Positions 33,774-43,148 of a stretch of DNA of 64,000 nucleotides are shown here, piece by piece (the stretch's first letter is position 1; every line of letters begins with the position of its first letter). The notes beneath the pieces were generated by a model. That model saw only the letters and a program-made list of their open reading frames with translations, was not told the DNA's origin and ran no database searches. The stretch spans positions 7,812,001 to 7,876,000 of the forward strand of contig NZ_CP028369.1 in assembly GCF_003032475.1 (NCBI RefSeq). The letters are read 5' to 3'. Made by a program: the position numbers and the translations under genes. Source of the stretch: Streptomyces sp. P3 (GTDB taxonomy: Bacteria > Actinomycetota > Actinomycetes > Streptomycetales > Streptomycetaceae).

Positions 33774-34826
33774 ATGGGCGAAGCGGTGGAACTGGAAGCG
33801 GCCGGCCGGACGGTGCGCCTGTCCAGCCCGGACAAGGTGTTCTTCCCGGAGCGCGGCTTCACCAAGCTGGACCTCGCCCGCTACTACCAGGCGGTCGCCC
33901 CGGGCATCCTGCGTGCCCTGCGCGACCGCCCCACCACCCTGGAGCGCTACCCCGACGGAGTGGGCGGGGAGTCCTTCTTCCAGAAGCGGGCGCCCAAGAA
34001 CATGCCCGACTGGATCCCGACGGCGCACATCACGTTCCCCAGTGGACGCAGCGCCGACGAGATGTGCCCGACGGAGGAGGCGGCCGTCCTGTGGGCCGCC
34101 CAGTACGGCACCCTCACCTTCCATCCGTGGCCGGTGCGCCGCACGGACGTGGACCGCCCCGACGAACTGCGCATCGACCTCGACCCGCAGCCCGGCACCG
34201 ACTACGCCGACGCCGTCCGCGCCGCCCACGAACTGCGGTCCGTGCTGGACGAGTTCGGCGGTCTGCGCGGCTGGCCCAAGACCTCGGGCGGGCGCGGACT
34301 GCATGTCTTCGTGCCGATCGAGCCGCGCTGGACCTTCACCCAGGTCCGGCGTGCCGCCATCGCCGTGGGCCGGGAGATGGAGCGCCGGATGCCGGACCGG
34401 GTGACCATCCGCTGGTGGAAGGAGGAACGCGGCGAGCGCATCTTCGTCGACTACAACCAGACGGCCCGCGACCGCACCATCGCCTCCGCCTACTCCGTGC
34501 GCCCGCGCCCGCACGCTCCCGTCTCGGCGCCCCTGCGCTGGGAGGAGGTGGGCGAGGCCCACCCCCGCGACTTCGACATCGCGAGCATGCCCGTCCGATA
34601 CGCCGAACTCGGCGACGTGCACGCAGACATGGACGACCACGCCTTCTCCCTCGACGCCCTCCTCGACCTGGCCCGGCGCGACGAGCACGACCACGGCCTC
34701 GGCGACCTGCCGTATCCGCCGGAGTACCCGAAGATGCCGGGCGAGCCGAAGCGGGTGCAGCCCAGCAGGGCGAAGAAGGCGGCGCCCGACGCGGGAGAGC
34801 CCCCGGCGGGCGCCACGACTCCCTGA
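33774..34826 (+). CDS. LigD-type polymerase/primase domain protein
   Basis: A 350-aa stand-alone PolDom with LSSPDKVFFPERGFTKLDLARYY, DELRIDLDPQPGTDY (the metal-binding Asp pair), KTSGGRGLHVFVPI and VFVDYNQTARDRTIA. Such proteins add nucleotides at breaks during non-homologous end joining and partner with Ku and a ligase. It starts at ATG 33774. A lysine/alanine tail follows the domain. Divergence from the LigC-type ligase suggests joint use. Confidence 0.92.
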   Translation: MGEAVELEAAGRTVRLSSPDKVFFPERGFTKLDLARYYQAVAPGILRALRDRPTTLERYPDGVGGESFFQKRAPKNMPDWIPTAHITFPSGRSADEMCPTEEAAVLWAAQYGTLTFHPWPVRRTDVDRPDELRIDLDPQPGTDYADAVRAAHELRSVLDEFGGLRGWPKTSGGRGLHVFVPIEPRWTFTQVRRAAIAVGREMERRMPDRVTIRWWKEERGERIFVDYNQTARDRTIASAYSVRPRPHAPVSAPLRWEEVGEAHPRDFDIASMPVRYAELGDVHADMDDHAFSLDALLDLARRDEHDHGLGDLPYPPEYPKMPGEPKRVQPSRAKKAAPDAGEPPAGATTP

Positions 34827-34942
34827 TCCGGCCGGCCCGGCCCCGTGCAGGCCCGGTCCGTCGCGGTGCCACCGCCGGACGCGCCGCCGGTGCGGGGTGC
34901 GGGGGTGCGGTCGGGCGGGGGTTGCGATACCGCGGGTGCGGC

Positions 34943-34954
34943 GAGAGCGCTCTC
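34943..34954. promoter_or_regulatory. LacI-type operator candidate upstream of the LacI gene
   Basis: GAGAGCGCTCTC is a perfect 12-bp palindrome with the central CG typical of LacI-family sites, and resembles the CebR-like GGGAGCGCTCCC box. It lies 66 bp before the GTG start. Confidence 0.7.
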
Positions 34955-35020
34955 ATCCGGCCCGTCCGGCGCATGGTCCGGGGCTATCCTGATCCGCAGC
35001 CGGCCAGGAGGAGCCCCGAA

Positions 35021-36067
35021 GTGACCGAGACAGCGTCGCGTCCCACGCTGGAGGCCGTGGCCGAACTGGCCGGGGTCTCCCGGGCGACCGTGTCACGAGT
35101 CGTCAACGGCGGCGACGGCGTCCGGGAACCGCTCGTCGAACGGGTGCGGCAGGCCGTGGAGGAACTCGGCTACGTGCCCAACCAGGCCGCGCGCAGCCTG
35201 GTGACGAAGCGACACGACGCCGTGGCCGTCGTCATCGCCGAGCCGGAGACCAGGGTCTTCGCCGACCCCTTCTTCGCGCTCCAGCTCCGCGGCATCAGCA
35301 AGGAGCTGACCGCCCACGACAACCAGCTGGTGCTGTTGCTCACCGAGGGCCGGGACGACCACGCCCGCGTCGCCCGCTATCTCGCCGGCGGCCATGTCGA
35401 CGGGGCTCTGGTCTTCTCCCTGCACCTCGACGACCCGCTGCCGGGCCTGATCCAGGGCGCGGGGGTTCCGACCGTGTTCGGCGGCCGGCCCGGCTGGAGC
35501 GACGGCACGCGCGACGTGGTCTACGTGGACAGCGACAACCGCGGCGGCGCCCGCGACGCCGTACGCCTGCTGGCCGGTCTCGGCCGCACCCGCATCGCGC
35601 ACATCACCGGCCCGCTGGACCAGACCTCCGCGGCGGACCGGCTCGACGGGTACCGGGAGGTCATGGGCGACGCCGATCCGGGTCTGGTCGTCGAGAGCGA
35701 CTTCACCCCCGGCGGCGGCGAACGCGCCATGCGCACACTCCTCGAGCGGCGCCCCGACGTCGACGCCGTGTTCGCCGCCAACGACCTCACCGCCGCGGGC
35801 GCCGTGCGCGTGCTGCGGGAACGGGGCAGGCGCGTGCCCGAGGACGTGGCCGTGGTCGGCTTCGACGACATGCTGCCCGTCGCCGAACAGACCGACCCGC
35901 CGCTGACGACGGTCCGCCAGGACATCGAGGAGATGGGCCGGATCATGGCCCGCCTCCTGCTGCGCCGACTGGAGAGGCGCACCGCCGACGGGGTCACGGG
36001 CGGTGCGGCCGGCATCGATGCGCCGGTGGTGCTGCCGACCACGCTGGTGCGCCGCGCCTCGGCCTAG
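35021..36067 (+). CDS. LacI family transcriptional regulator
   Basis: A 348-aa protein beginning with GTG 35021, preceded by AGGAGGAG. Residues 8-55 are the LacI HTH and hinge ([37 protein letters not shown]). The rest is a periplasmic-binding-like effector domain with [12 protein letters not shown] and [24 protein letters not shown]. It probably senses a sugar. No sugar transport or hydrolase genes adjoin it, so the target lies elsewhere or it is only autoregulated through the site at 34943. Confidence 0.92.
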   Translation: MTETASRPTLEAVAELAGVSRATVSRVVNGGDGVREPLVERVRQAVEELGYVPNQAARSLVTKRHDAVAVVIAEPETRVFADPFFALQLRGISKELTAHDNQLVLLLTEGRDDHARVARYLAGGHVDGALVFSLHLDDPLPGLIQGAGVPTVFGGRPGWSDGTRDVVYVDSDNRGGARDAVRLLAGLGRTRIAHITGPLDQTSAADRLDGYREVMGDADPGLVVESDFTPGGGERAMRTLLERRPDVDAVFAANDLTAAGAVRVLRERGRRVPEDVAVVGFDDMLPVAEQTDPPLTTVRQDIEEMGRIMARLLLRRLERRTADGVTGGAAGIDAPVVLPTTLVRRASA

Positions 36068-36214
36068 AGCGCCACGCGGCGGCGACGGCCCGGCACCCGC
36101 GCGCCGGGTACGGCTGGGCAGGGCCCGGGCGCCGAACCGGCGCGCCGCGCTCCCGCCCTGATCCTGATGCCGCGCTCGCCGTCGCGGCCTTCACGGTGAG
36201 GCCGGGCCGCCCGG

Positions 36215-37009
36215 TCACGTCTCCTGCGGGAGGCTTCTGATCACCGCGAAGCGTGCCCCGTAGGGGTCGGCGAGCTTGGCGATGCGGCCGACGCCCTCCA
36301 TGTCCGTGGCGGGCATCCGCAGTCTGCCGCCCCGGCCGGTGGCCTCGGCGACGACCGCGTCCACGTCGGTGACCTCGAAGTACGGCAGCCAGTACGGATC
36401 CGACCCGGCCTCCGCCATATCGTCGGCCAGCGGGACGATCCCGCCGAACATCGCCTCCTCCCCGCCGTCGGCCGGGTTGACGCAGGTGTACGTGCCGCCG
36501 GGGAAGGGGGCGGCGGAGGTCTCCAGGCCCAGCGCGGTGTTGTAGAAGGCTGCCGCCGCGGCGATGTCGGGCGTGTACAGCTCGACCCAGCACAGCGAGC
36601 CGGGTCGGTCCGCCACGTCCACGCCCCTGGTCAGGGCCGGCTCCCAGAGGCCGAAGGTGACGCCCGCCTGGTCCGCGAGGACCGCCATCGTGCCCTGGCC
36701 CATCACGTCCGTCGGAGGGAGCAGCACTCTGCCGTGCGCCTGCTCGGCGGTCTTGGCGGTGGCCTGCGCGTCCGTCGTCCGGAAGTAGACGGTCCAGGAC
36801 GGCGGCCCCTGCTCGGGGGTGGTCTGCATGCCGCCCGCCACGGTCCTGCCGTCCAGCTGGAAGAAGCCGTAGCCGCCGGCGTCGGGTCCCGCCGACCGGA
36901 ACCGCCAGCCGAAGAGCGCCTCGTAGAAGGAGGTGGCGCCGTCGATGTCGGGCGTGCCGACGTCGACCCAGTTCGGAGCGCCGTCGACGAAACGGGTGGT
37001 GAGCATCAT
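36215..37009 (-). CDS. Two-domain VOC (glyoxalase/bleomycin-resistance fold) protein
   Basis: A 264-aa protein with two tandem VOC modules: residues 10-125 (WVDVGTPDIDGATSFYEALFGW) and 135-260 (CWVELYTPDIAAAAAFYNTALGL). This arrangement is common in Streptomyces proteins annotated as hydroxylases or glyoxalase-like. The ATG at 37009 (MMLTT) is preceded by GGAGG. The substrate is unknown. The gene stands alone, convergent with the LacI gene. Confidence 0.85.
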   Translation of the reverse strand: MMLTTRFVDGAPNWVDVGTPDIDGATSFYEALFGWRFRSAGPDAGGYGFFQLDGRTVAGGMQTTPEQGPPSWTVYFRTTDAQATAKTAEQAHGRVLLPPTDVMGQGTMAVLADQAGVTFGLWEPALTRGVDVADRPGSLCWVELYTPDIAAAAAFYNTALGLETSAAPFPGGTYTCVNPADGGEEAMFGGIVPLADDMAEAGSDPYWLPYFEVTDVDAVVAEATGRGGRLRMPATDMEGVGRIAKLADPYGARFAVIRSLPQET

Positions 37010-37443
37010 CGCCCTCCTCGAAAGGGGTCCCGTTCTCTGCACTGCCGAGTCTGGCACCGCCCACTGGCAATCGCTGCCCGAGCGCACCCGCCGTCACCGG
37101 CCCCGGGAGGGTGCCCGCGCCGACCCTGAGGGCAGCCGCCGGTGAGGCGCGCGAGCGCGACCGCGATGCCGTCGCGCTCGCCGGGTGCGTGCCCGGATGC
37201 CGCGGGGTCCCCAAAATCCGGTGGCTCCGCGCGCCGCCGTGCGGCCGGCCGCACGGCCACGCCATCATCGGGGGGCGTCGCGAGGCCGAGGTCAGGGCGA
37301 CCTCCGGGCGACGCCGGGACGACGCCGGGACGACTTCGGCGCACCGGCCGCGCACCGGCACCGGGCCGGGCGCGGAGCCCGTCGCGCCGCGCGTATACCC
37401 GGCGTTGATCGAATGTTTTGCGCCGCCGGGCACTGTTCTGGCC
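37010..37443. other. 434-bp divergent intergenic region between VOC and WhiB-like genes
   Basis: The region has no convincing gene. CTGGCA repeats directly at 37051-37056 and 37064-37069 near the VOC promoter. On the WhiB side a comparatively AT-rich patch with TTGATC and GAATGTTTTG (about 37405-37420) may belong to the promoter. Confidence 0.45.
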
Positions 37444-37689
37444 ATGTACACCGACACGATTCCTACGCCCGACCTCTCCTGGCAGCGGGAGGCGCTGTGC
37501 GCGCAGACCGGGGCGGACTTCTTCTTCCCCGAACCCGGCAGTTCGGTGCGTGAGGCCAAGCGCATCTGCGGCATGTGCGAGATGCGTCCCGCCTGCCTGG
37601 ACTACGCCCTGGCCCACGACGAGCGCTTCGGCGTCTGGGGCGGTCTGTCCGAGAAGGAGCGCCTGCAGATCAGGCGCACGGCCGACTGA
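37444..37689 (+). CDS. WhiB-like iron-sulfur regulatory protein
   Basis: An 81-aa protein with the four cysteines Cys19, Cys42, Cys45 and Cys51 (C-x22-C-x2-C-x5-C) that bind a [4Fe-4S] cluster, the GVWGG turn after them and a basic tail KERLQIRR for DNA contact. WhiB-like proteins act with the principal sigma factor in development, antibiotic resistance or redox response. The exact paralogue could not be assigned. It starts at ATG 37444. Confidence 0.93.
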   Translation: MYTDTIPTPDLSWQREALCAQTGADFFFPEPGSSVREAKRICGMCEMRPACLDYALAHDERFGVWGGLSEKERLQIRRTAD

Positions 37690-37969
37690 CGCGTGCCGCG
37701 GTGACGCAACGACCCGTCGCCGTCCCGGAATTCGAACGACCGCGTCGCGGGGGTGCGGTTAGGATCCGGGGGCGTGTCCGGACGTGGTGCGCAGGCAGTC
37801 GTACCGCCCTGCACAGGCGGTCACGCCGGCTTCCGGCCGGCCGCACCGAACGCGTGCGCGGTCCCGTGGAGCCAGGGCCGAGTGGCCACCTCGTCAGGGG
37901 GGAAACGCCGGTCCGCGTCCGGGCGGGACCACGGTACGGAGCACAGGCGCGGGTCGGGGGCAGGGGCGG

Positions 37970-39334
37970 ATGGGCGAGGAGAACACGAGGGCGGCGCAGA
38001 CCTCACAGGTCACCGAGACGGAGCTGGCCGCCTTCCACCGGGTCGTGGGCAAGCTGCGGGCGCTGCCGGTCGACGATCCCGTACGGCTGCACGCCGAGCG
38101 GGTGGCCACGTCCTTCGCGCGCGACGGATGGCGGCGCAGGCGCCGTGTCCGCAGCGCCGAGGCGACGACAGCCGACGCGGCGACGATGGCCGCCACCGCC
38201 ACCGGTGCGCTGGACCGGCGCGAGGACGCGCCCCTCGTGAACGGCGGCGTGGGCGGCGTCTTCCACCGGTCGCGGCCCTGCTACGTCTGCAAGTCGTCCT
38301 ATCGGGAGGCCGACGCGTTCTACCACCGCCTCTGCCCCGTCTGCGCCGCCGACAACGCCGCCCGCCGCGCTCTGAGCACCGACCTGCGGGGGCGCCGGGT
38401 ACTGCTGACCGGCGGCAGGGTCAAGATCGGCTTCCAGTTGGCGCTGATGATGCTGCGGGACGGCGCGGAGATCGTCGTCACCTCCCGGTTCCCGCACGAC
38501 GCCGTCCGCCGTTTCCGGGCCGAGCCGGGCAGCGAGCGGTGGCTGCACCGGCTCACGGTCCTCGCCGTCGACCTGCGCGACCCCCGTCAGGTGCTGGGTC
38601 TGTGCGACGAACTGCGCCGCGAGGGCGAGCCGTTCGACATCCTCGTCAACAACGCCGCCCAGACGGTGCGGCGCCCGCCCGAGTCGTACGCCCTGCTGGC
38701 CGCCGGGGAGCGGGACGCCCTGCCCGAGGGCGCCCGACGCGCGCCGGGCTTCACGCCGATGCGGATGCTGGAGGGGCTCGGCGGCACGGTGTCGGCGCTC
38801 CCGGCCGCACTGCGCGAGGCCGACGAGGCCGGACTGCTGCCCGACCCCTCCCCGGAGAACTCCTGGTCGGCCCGGCTGGGCGCGCTCGACCCGGCCGAGG
38901 TCCTGGAGACCCAGCTGGTCAACGCGCTCGCCCCCGCCCTGCTGTGCGACCGGCTGCTGCCGTTGCTGCTGGCGTCCCCGCGTCCGCGCCGGTACGTGAT
39001 CAACGTGACCGCGGTCGAGGGCCGGTTCGCGGTACGCAACAAGATGCCCGGGCATCCGCACACCAACATGGCCAAGGCCGCCCTGAACATGCTCACCCGC
39101 ACCAGCGCCGCCGCGCTCGCCGAACAGGGCGTGCACATGTGCGCTGTCGACACCGGATGGATCACGGACGAGAACCCGGCGCCGAAGAAGGCCCGGATGG
39201 CGGACGCGGGATTCCGTACGCCACTGGACGTCGTGGACGGCGCCGCGCGCGTGTACGACCCGATCGTGCGCGGCGAGGCGGGCGACCCGGTTTCGGGGGT
39301 GTTCCTCAAGGACTACCGGGAGGCGGACTGGTGA
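37970..39334 (+). CDS. Atypical short-chain dehydrogenase with N-terminal zinc-ribbon-like motif
   Basis: A 454-aa protein. An N-terminal region of about 100 residues precedes a four-cysteine motif (Cys104, Cys107, Cys122, Cys125) that could bind zinc. A Rossmann SDR domain then begins at GRRVLLTGGRVKIG (143-154), with VNNAAQ at 226-231. The usual catalytic Tyr-x3-Lys is replaced by Thr365-x3-Lys369 (TNMAK) and the catalytic serine region reads INVTAVEG. It may therefore be non-catalytic, or use another mechanism. Start ATG 37970. A hairpin terminator follows. Confidence 0.8.
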   Translation: MGEENTRAAQTSQVTETELAAFHRVVGKLRALPVDDPVRLHAERVATSFARDGWRRRRRVRSAEATTADAATMAATATGALDRREDAPLVNGGVGGVFHRSRPCYVCKSSYREADAFYHRLCPVCAADNAARRALSTDLRGRRVLLTGGRVKIGFQLALMMLRDGAEIVVTSRFPHDAVRRFRAEPGSERWLHRLTVLAVDLRDPRQVLGLCDELRREGEPFDILVNNAAQTVRRPPESYALLAAGERDALPEGARRAPGFTPMRMLEGLGGTVSALPAALREADEAGLLPDPSPENSWSARLGALDPAEVLETQLVNALAPALLCDRLLPLLLASPRPRRYVINVTAVEGRFAVRNKMPGHPHTNMAKAALNMLTRTSAAALAEQGVHMCAVDTGWITDENPAPKKARMADAGFRTPLDVVDGAARVYDPIVRGEAGDPVSGVFLKDYREADW

Positions 39335-39339
39335 GCGCG

Positions 39340-39387
39340 CGAACGGCCCGCGCCCGGCAGACGTCGCCTCCGGGTGCGGGCCGTTCG
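39340..39387. terminator. Hairpin terminator between convergent SDR and desaturase genes
   Basis: An 18-bp stem with one mismatch (arms CGAACGGCCCGCGCCCGG and its near complement) and a 12-nt loop, located between two gene ends. Confidence 0.8.
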
Positions 39388-39402
39388 TTGCGAGTGGCGC
39401 CG

Positions 39403-40377
39403 TCAGCCCGCGGCGCGGACCGCCATCCGGGCCTTGCGCGCGGCCAGTTTCTCGTCGAACTTCAGGGCCTCGGCGTCCAGGCCGCCCATGAACAGGCCGA
39501 GCTCCTCCTGCGCCTGCCGCCCCTCGGGGCCGAGGCCGTCGATCTCCATGACCTTCAGGAAGCGCAGCACGGGCTGGATGACGTCGTCGTGGTGGATGCG
39601 CAGGTTGTAGATCTCGCCGATCGCCATCTGCGCGGCGGCCCGCTCGAAGCCGGGCATGCCGTGGCCGGGCATCCGGAAGTTCACGATGACGTCGCGCACG
39701 GCCTGCATGGTGAGGTCGGGGGCGAGCTCGAAGGCGGCCTTCAGCAGGTTGCGGTAGAAGACCATGTGCAGGTTCTCGTCGGTCGCGATACGGGCCAGCA
39801 TGCGGTCGCAGACCGGGTCGCCGGACTGGTGGCCGGTGTTGCGGTGCGAGACACGGGTCGCGAGCTCCTGGAAGGACACGTATGCGACCGAGTGCAGCAT
39901 CGAGTGCCGGTTGTCCGACTCGAAGCCCTCGCCCATGTGGGCCATCCGGAACTGCTCCAGCTTGTCCGGGTCCACCGCACGCGAGGCGAGCAGGTAGTCG
40001 CGCATCACGATGCCGTGCCTGCCCTCCTCGGCCGTCCAGCGGTGCACCCAGGTGCCCCAGGCGCCGTCCCGGCCGAAGAGCGAGGCGATCTCGTGGTGGT
40101 AGCTGGGCAGGTTGTCCTCGGTGAGGAGGTTCACGACCAGCGCGATCCGGCCGATCTCGGTGACCTTGGACTGCTCCTTGCCCCAGGCCTCGCCGTCCTC
40201 GAAGAAGCCGGGGAAGTTGCGGGCGTCGCTCCACGGCACGTACTCGTGGGGCATCCAGTCCTTGGTGACCTTCAGGTGCCGGTTGAGTTCCGTCTCGACC
40301 ACTTCCTCCAACGCGAACAGCAGCTTGGCGTCGGTCCAGACGGCCGGATTGCCGAGGTGAGGGGAGGTGATCGACAC
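39403..40377 (-). CDS. Acyl-ACP desaturase (FA_desaturase_2 family)
   Basis: A 324-aa soluble di-iron protein with LLTEDNLPSYHHE, the EEGRH motif (WTAEEGRHG) and ATDENLHMVFYRN, the carboxylate/histidine ligands of plant-type stearoyl-ACP desaturases and their actinobacterial relatives. It introduces a double bond into ACP-bound acyl chains. GTG 40377 is preceded by GGAG. A large palindrome at 40431-40465 lies just upstream and is probably its operator. Confidence 0.92.
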   Translation of the reverse strand: MSITSPHLGNPAVWTDAKLLFALEEVVETELNRHLKVTKDWMPHEYVPWSDARNFPGFFEDGEAWGKEQSKVTEIGRIALVVNLLTEDNLPSYHHEIASLFGRDGAWGTWVHRWTAEEGRHGIVMRDYLLASRAVDPDKLEQFRMAHMGEGFESDNRHSMLHSVAYVSFQELATRVSHRNTGHQSGDPVCDRMLARIATDENLHMVFYRNLLKAAFELAPDLTMQAVRDVIVNFRMPGHGMPGFERAAAQMAIGEIYNLRIHHDDVIQPVLRFLKVMEIDGLGPEGRQAQEELGLFMGGLDAEALKFDEKLAARKARMAVRAAG

Positions 40378-40430
40378 GAGGAACTCCAGGGGACGTGAAG
40401 CGGAGTGGAACCGTCCGGCGAGCGGACCGG

Positions 40431-40465
40431 AACTTACGGGATCGTAGGCTACGAACCCGTAGGTT
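40431..40465. promoter_or_regulatory. 35-bp interrupted palindrome upstream of the desaturase gene
   Basis: Of 17 symmetric base pairs, 15 match. The core elements are TACGGG, TCGTAG and their mirrors CTACGA, CCCGTA. It lies 54-88 bp before the desaturase start, as expected for an operator of a dimeric or tetrameric regulator such as a TetR-family fatty-acid sensor (inference). Confidence 0.75.
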
Positions 40466-40519
40466 ATGAAGCCGTGGACTAAACAGGGCGTAAAGATCGC
40501 TGATCAGGCGGGTTCCCCG

Positions 40520-40560
40520 GGCCGTTCGGGGCATGCCGAACAGCCCCGGACCCGCAGGTC
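40520..40560. terminator. Hairpin after the DDAH-like gene
   Basis: GTTCGG and CCGAAC flank GGCATG, extended by CCCCGG-type pairing. It lies downstream of the minus-strand DDAH-like gene and upstream of the desaturase promoter. Confidence 0.55.
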
Positions 40561-40591
40561 CCAGGGCTGAAAAGGTGAGTGGGTCACCCGG

Positions 40592-41368
40592 TCAGGCGTA
40601 CAGCTCCCGCAGCCGCACCGAGAGACATGTCACACATCCCTCGAGCTTCTCGAACTCGCCGATGTCGACGAGGACGGGCTCGTGCCCGAGGTCGGCGAGC
40701 AGATCCGCCGTCTTCGGCGCGCTCGCCGCCATGAGCAGGTGCGGGCCGCCGAGGAGCACCACGTGCGCGCCGGCCTCCTCGGGCACCGACAGGAAGCGCG
40801 GAAACAGCGAGGGCCGGTCCACCTGGGGGATGTGACCGATCACCGTGCCGTCGGGCAGCGCCGTGACCGCCGACTTCAGGTGCAGCACCTTGCTCACCGG
40901 CACCGCCACCACCGTCGCGCCGAGCGGTTCGAAGGCGGCCCGCAGCTGCTGCACGCCGGCCGCGTTGGTCCGCCCGCCCCGGCCGACGTAGATGGTGTCC
41001 CCGACCTTGAGCACGTCGCCGCCGTCCAGCGTGCCGGGCTCCCAGATCCAGTTCACCGAACAGCCGAGGCGCGCCACGGCCTCCTCGACGCCGACCGTCT
41101 CGTCGCGCCGGGACTCGGCGCCCGAGCGAGCGATCAGTGCGACGTTGCGGTACATCACCACCGTGTCCTCGACGAACACGGAGTCCGGGCAGTCGTCGGC
41201 CGGATCGACCTCGACGGTCTCCCAGCCGTGCGTCCGCAGCGCGTCGGCGTAGGCCTCCCACTGCTCCAGGGCGAGCTCCACGTCGACCTTCTCCCGCTCG
41301 ACGTGCGTCACCAGGCCTTCGGCGAGGCGCGGGCTGGGGCGGCGGATGAGGGCCTTCTTGCTGGGCAC
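40592..41368 (-). CDS. Dimethylarginine dimethylaminohydrolase-like amidinotransferase-fold protein
   Basis: A 258-aa protein of the guanidino-modifying enzyme fold. Visible are DSVFVEDTVVMY, EPGTLDGGDVL, the catalytic His in KVLHLKSAVTALPDG and the catalytic Cys in LEGCVTCLSVRL near the C-terminus. DDAH converts methylated arginines to citrulline. Arginine deiminase is the alternative, but the size and spacing fit DDAH better. GTG 41368 begins the protein. It appears monocistronic. Confidence 0.87.
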   Translation of the reverse strand: MPSKKALIRRPSPRLAEGLVTHVEREKVDVELALEQWEAYADALRTHGWETVEVDPADDCPDSVFVEDTVVMYRNVALIARSGAESRRDETVGVEEAVARLGCSVNWIWEPGTLDGGDVLKVGDTIYVGRGGRTNAAGVQQLRAAFEPLGATVVAVPVSKVLHLKSAVTALPDGTVIGHIPQVDRPSLFPRFLSVPEEAGAHVVLLGGPHLLMAASAPKTADLLADLGHEPVLVDIGEFEKLEGCVTCLSVRLRELYA

Positions 41369-41525
41369 GTCCAGGTCTCCGAATCGGGTGGGATACCGGC
41401 GCCTCGGGCACGGCGCCGGTCAGCCATCATGCAGCGCGGGACCACCACGACAAAACCCCTCGGTAACAATGTGGCCCTCCCGAGACCCGCGCGGGTCACC
41501 CGGTCCCCGCGGGCGACGCAGGACC

Positions 41526-43148
41526 CTACGCCGGGTCCGCCACCTCCTCCGCCGTCGTCTCCCTCAGCGTGCCGTCCATCAGCAGCCAGCGCGTGATGCC
41601 GATCGACTCCAGGAACGGCAGGTCGTGGCCGGCCACGACCAGTGCCCCCTCGTACGACTCCAGCGCCGTCGTCAGCTGGCGCACGCTCGCCATGTCGAGG
41701 TTGTTGGTCGGCTCGTCGAGCAGCAGCAGCTGCGGCGCCGGCTCGGCGAGCATCAGGGCCGCCAGGGCCGCCCGGAAGCGCTCCCCGCCCGAGAGGGTCG
41801 CCGCCTTCTGGTCGGCGCGGGCGCCCCGGAACAGGAAGCGGGCGAGCCGGGCCCGGATCCGGTTGTTGGTCGCTCCGGGCGCGAAACGGGCCACGTTCTC
41901 GGCGACCGTGAGGTCGCCGTCGAGGACGTCGAGCCGCTGCGGCAGGAATCGCAGCGGCACGTGCGCGTGCACCTCGCCCGCCTCGGGCGCCAGCTCCCCG
42001 GCGATCGTGCGCAGCAGCGTCGTCTTCCCGGCCCCGTTGCGCCCCACCAGTGCCACCCGCTCGGGACCGCGCAGGTCGAAACCGCCCTCCACGCGCGCGC
42101 CGTGGGCGAGCCGCAGGTCCATGAGGGTGAGGACCTCGCGCCCCGGCGGTACGGCCGTGTACGGCAGGTCGACGCGGATCTCGTCGTCGTCGCGTACGGC
42201 CTCCACGGCGTCGTCGAGCCGGTCCCTGGCCTCGGCGAGCTTCTCCTCGTGCATGATCCGGTGCTTGCCCGCCGACTCCTGCGCGGCGCGTTTGCGCGCG
42301 CCCATGACGATCTTGGGCTCACGCTTGCTGTCCCACATCTTCTGCCCGTACCGCTTCCGGCGGGCGAGCTTGACCTGGGCGTCCGCCAGTTCGCGCTTCT
42401 GTTTGCGCAGGTCGGCCTCGGCGACGCGCACCATGCGCTCGGCGGCCTCCTGCTCGGTGGCCAGGGCCTCCTCGTAGGCGGTGAAGTTGCCGCCGTACCA
42501 GGTGATCTCCCCGGCGCGCAGGTCGGCGATCTGGCCGACGAGGTCCAGCAGCTCCCGGTCGTGGCTGACCACGACCAGCACGCCCGGCCAGGACGCGACG
42601 GCCGTGTACAGCCGCCGCCGGGCGTACAGGTCGAGGTTGTTGGTCGGCTCGTCCAGCAGCAGGACGTCCGGCCGGCGCAGCAGCAGAGCGGCCAGCCGCA
42701 GCAGGACCGACTCGCCGCCGGAGACCTCGCCGGTCGTGCGGTCGAGGTCGACGTGGCCGAGCCCGAGCTCACCGAGGGTGGCCAGGGCGCGCTCCTCGAC
42801 GTCCCAGTCGTCGCCGACGGTCTCGAAGTGCTCCTCGGCCGCGTCGCCGGCCTCGATGGCGTGCAGGGCGGCCCGCCGGTCGGCGATGCCGAGCACCTGG
42901 TCGATCCGCAGGTCCGTGTCCAGGGTGACGTTCTGCGGCAGGTAGCCGACCTCGCCCGTGACGCGCACGGCGCCGTCGGCGGGTTCGAGTTCTCCGGCGA
43001 TCAGCTTCAGCAGGGTCGACTTGCCGGAGCCGTTGACGCCGACGAGTCCGGTGCGGCCGCTGCCGAAGGCGACGTCGAGGTCGTCGAAGACGGGGGTGCC
43101 GTCGGGCCAGGAGAAGGCGAGGGAGGTACAGGTGATGGACTGATGCAA
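41526..43148 (-). CDS. ABC-F family ATPase (ribosome-protection type candidate)
   Basis: A 540-aa protein with two ABC domains and no membrane segment. Domain 1 has GVNGSGKST, EVSGGESVLLRLA and LLLDEPTNNLD; domain 2 has GRNGAGKTT, LSGGERFRAALA and LLLDEPTNNLD. A charged coiled-coil linker, with RKRYGQKMWDSKREPK, joins them. ABC-F proteins act on the ribosome, either in translation regulation or antibiotic resistance. The start is TTG 43148 with GAGG upstream; no ATG or GTG fits better. A leader of about 230 nt separates it from a clear promoter. Confidence 0.88.
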   Translation of the reverse strand: MHQSITCTSLAFSWPDGTPVFDDLDVAFGSGRTGLVGVNGSGKSTLLKLIAGELEPADGAVRVTGEVGYLPQNVTLDTDLRIDQVLGIADRRAALHAIEAGDAAEEHFETVGDDWDVEERALATLGELGLGHVDLDRTTGEVSGGESVLLRLAALLLRRPDVLLLDEPTNNLDLYARRRLYTAVASWPGVLVVVSHDRELLDLVGQIADLRAGEITWYGGNFTAYEEALATEQEAAERMVRVAEADLRKQKRELADAQVKLARRKRYGQKMWDSKREPKIVMGARKRAAQESAGKHRIMHEEKLAEARDRLDDAVEAVRDDDEIRVDLPYTAVPPGREVLTLMDLRLAHGARVEGGFDLRGPERVALVGRNGAGKTTLLRTIAGELAPEAGEVHAHVPLRFLPQRLDVLDGDLTVAENVARFAPGATNNRIRARLARFLFRGARADQKAATLSGGERFRAALAALMLAEPAPQLLLLDEPTNNLDMASVRQLTTALESYEGALVVAGHDLPFLESIGITRWLLMDGTLRETTAEEVADPA

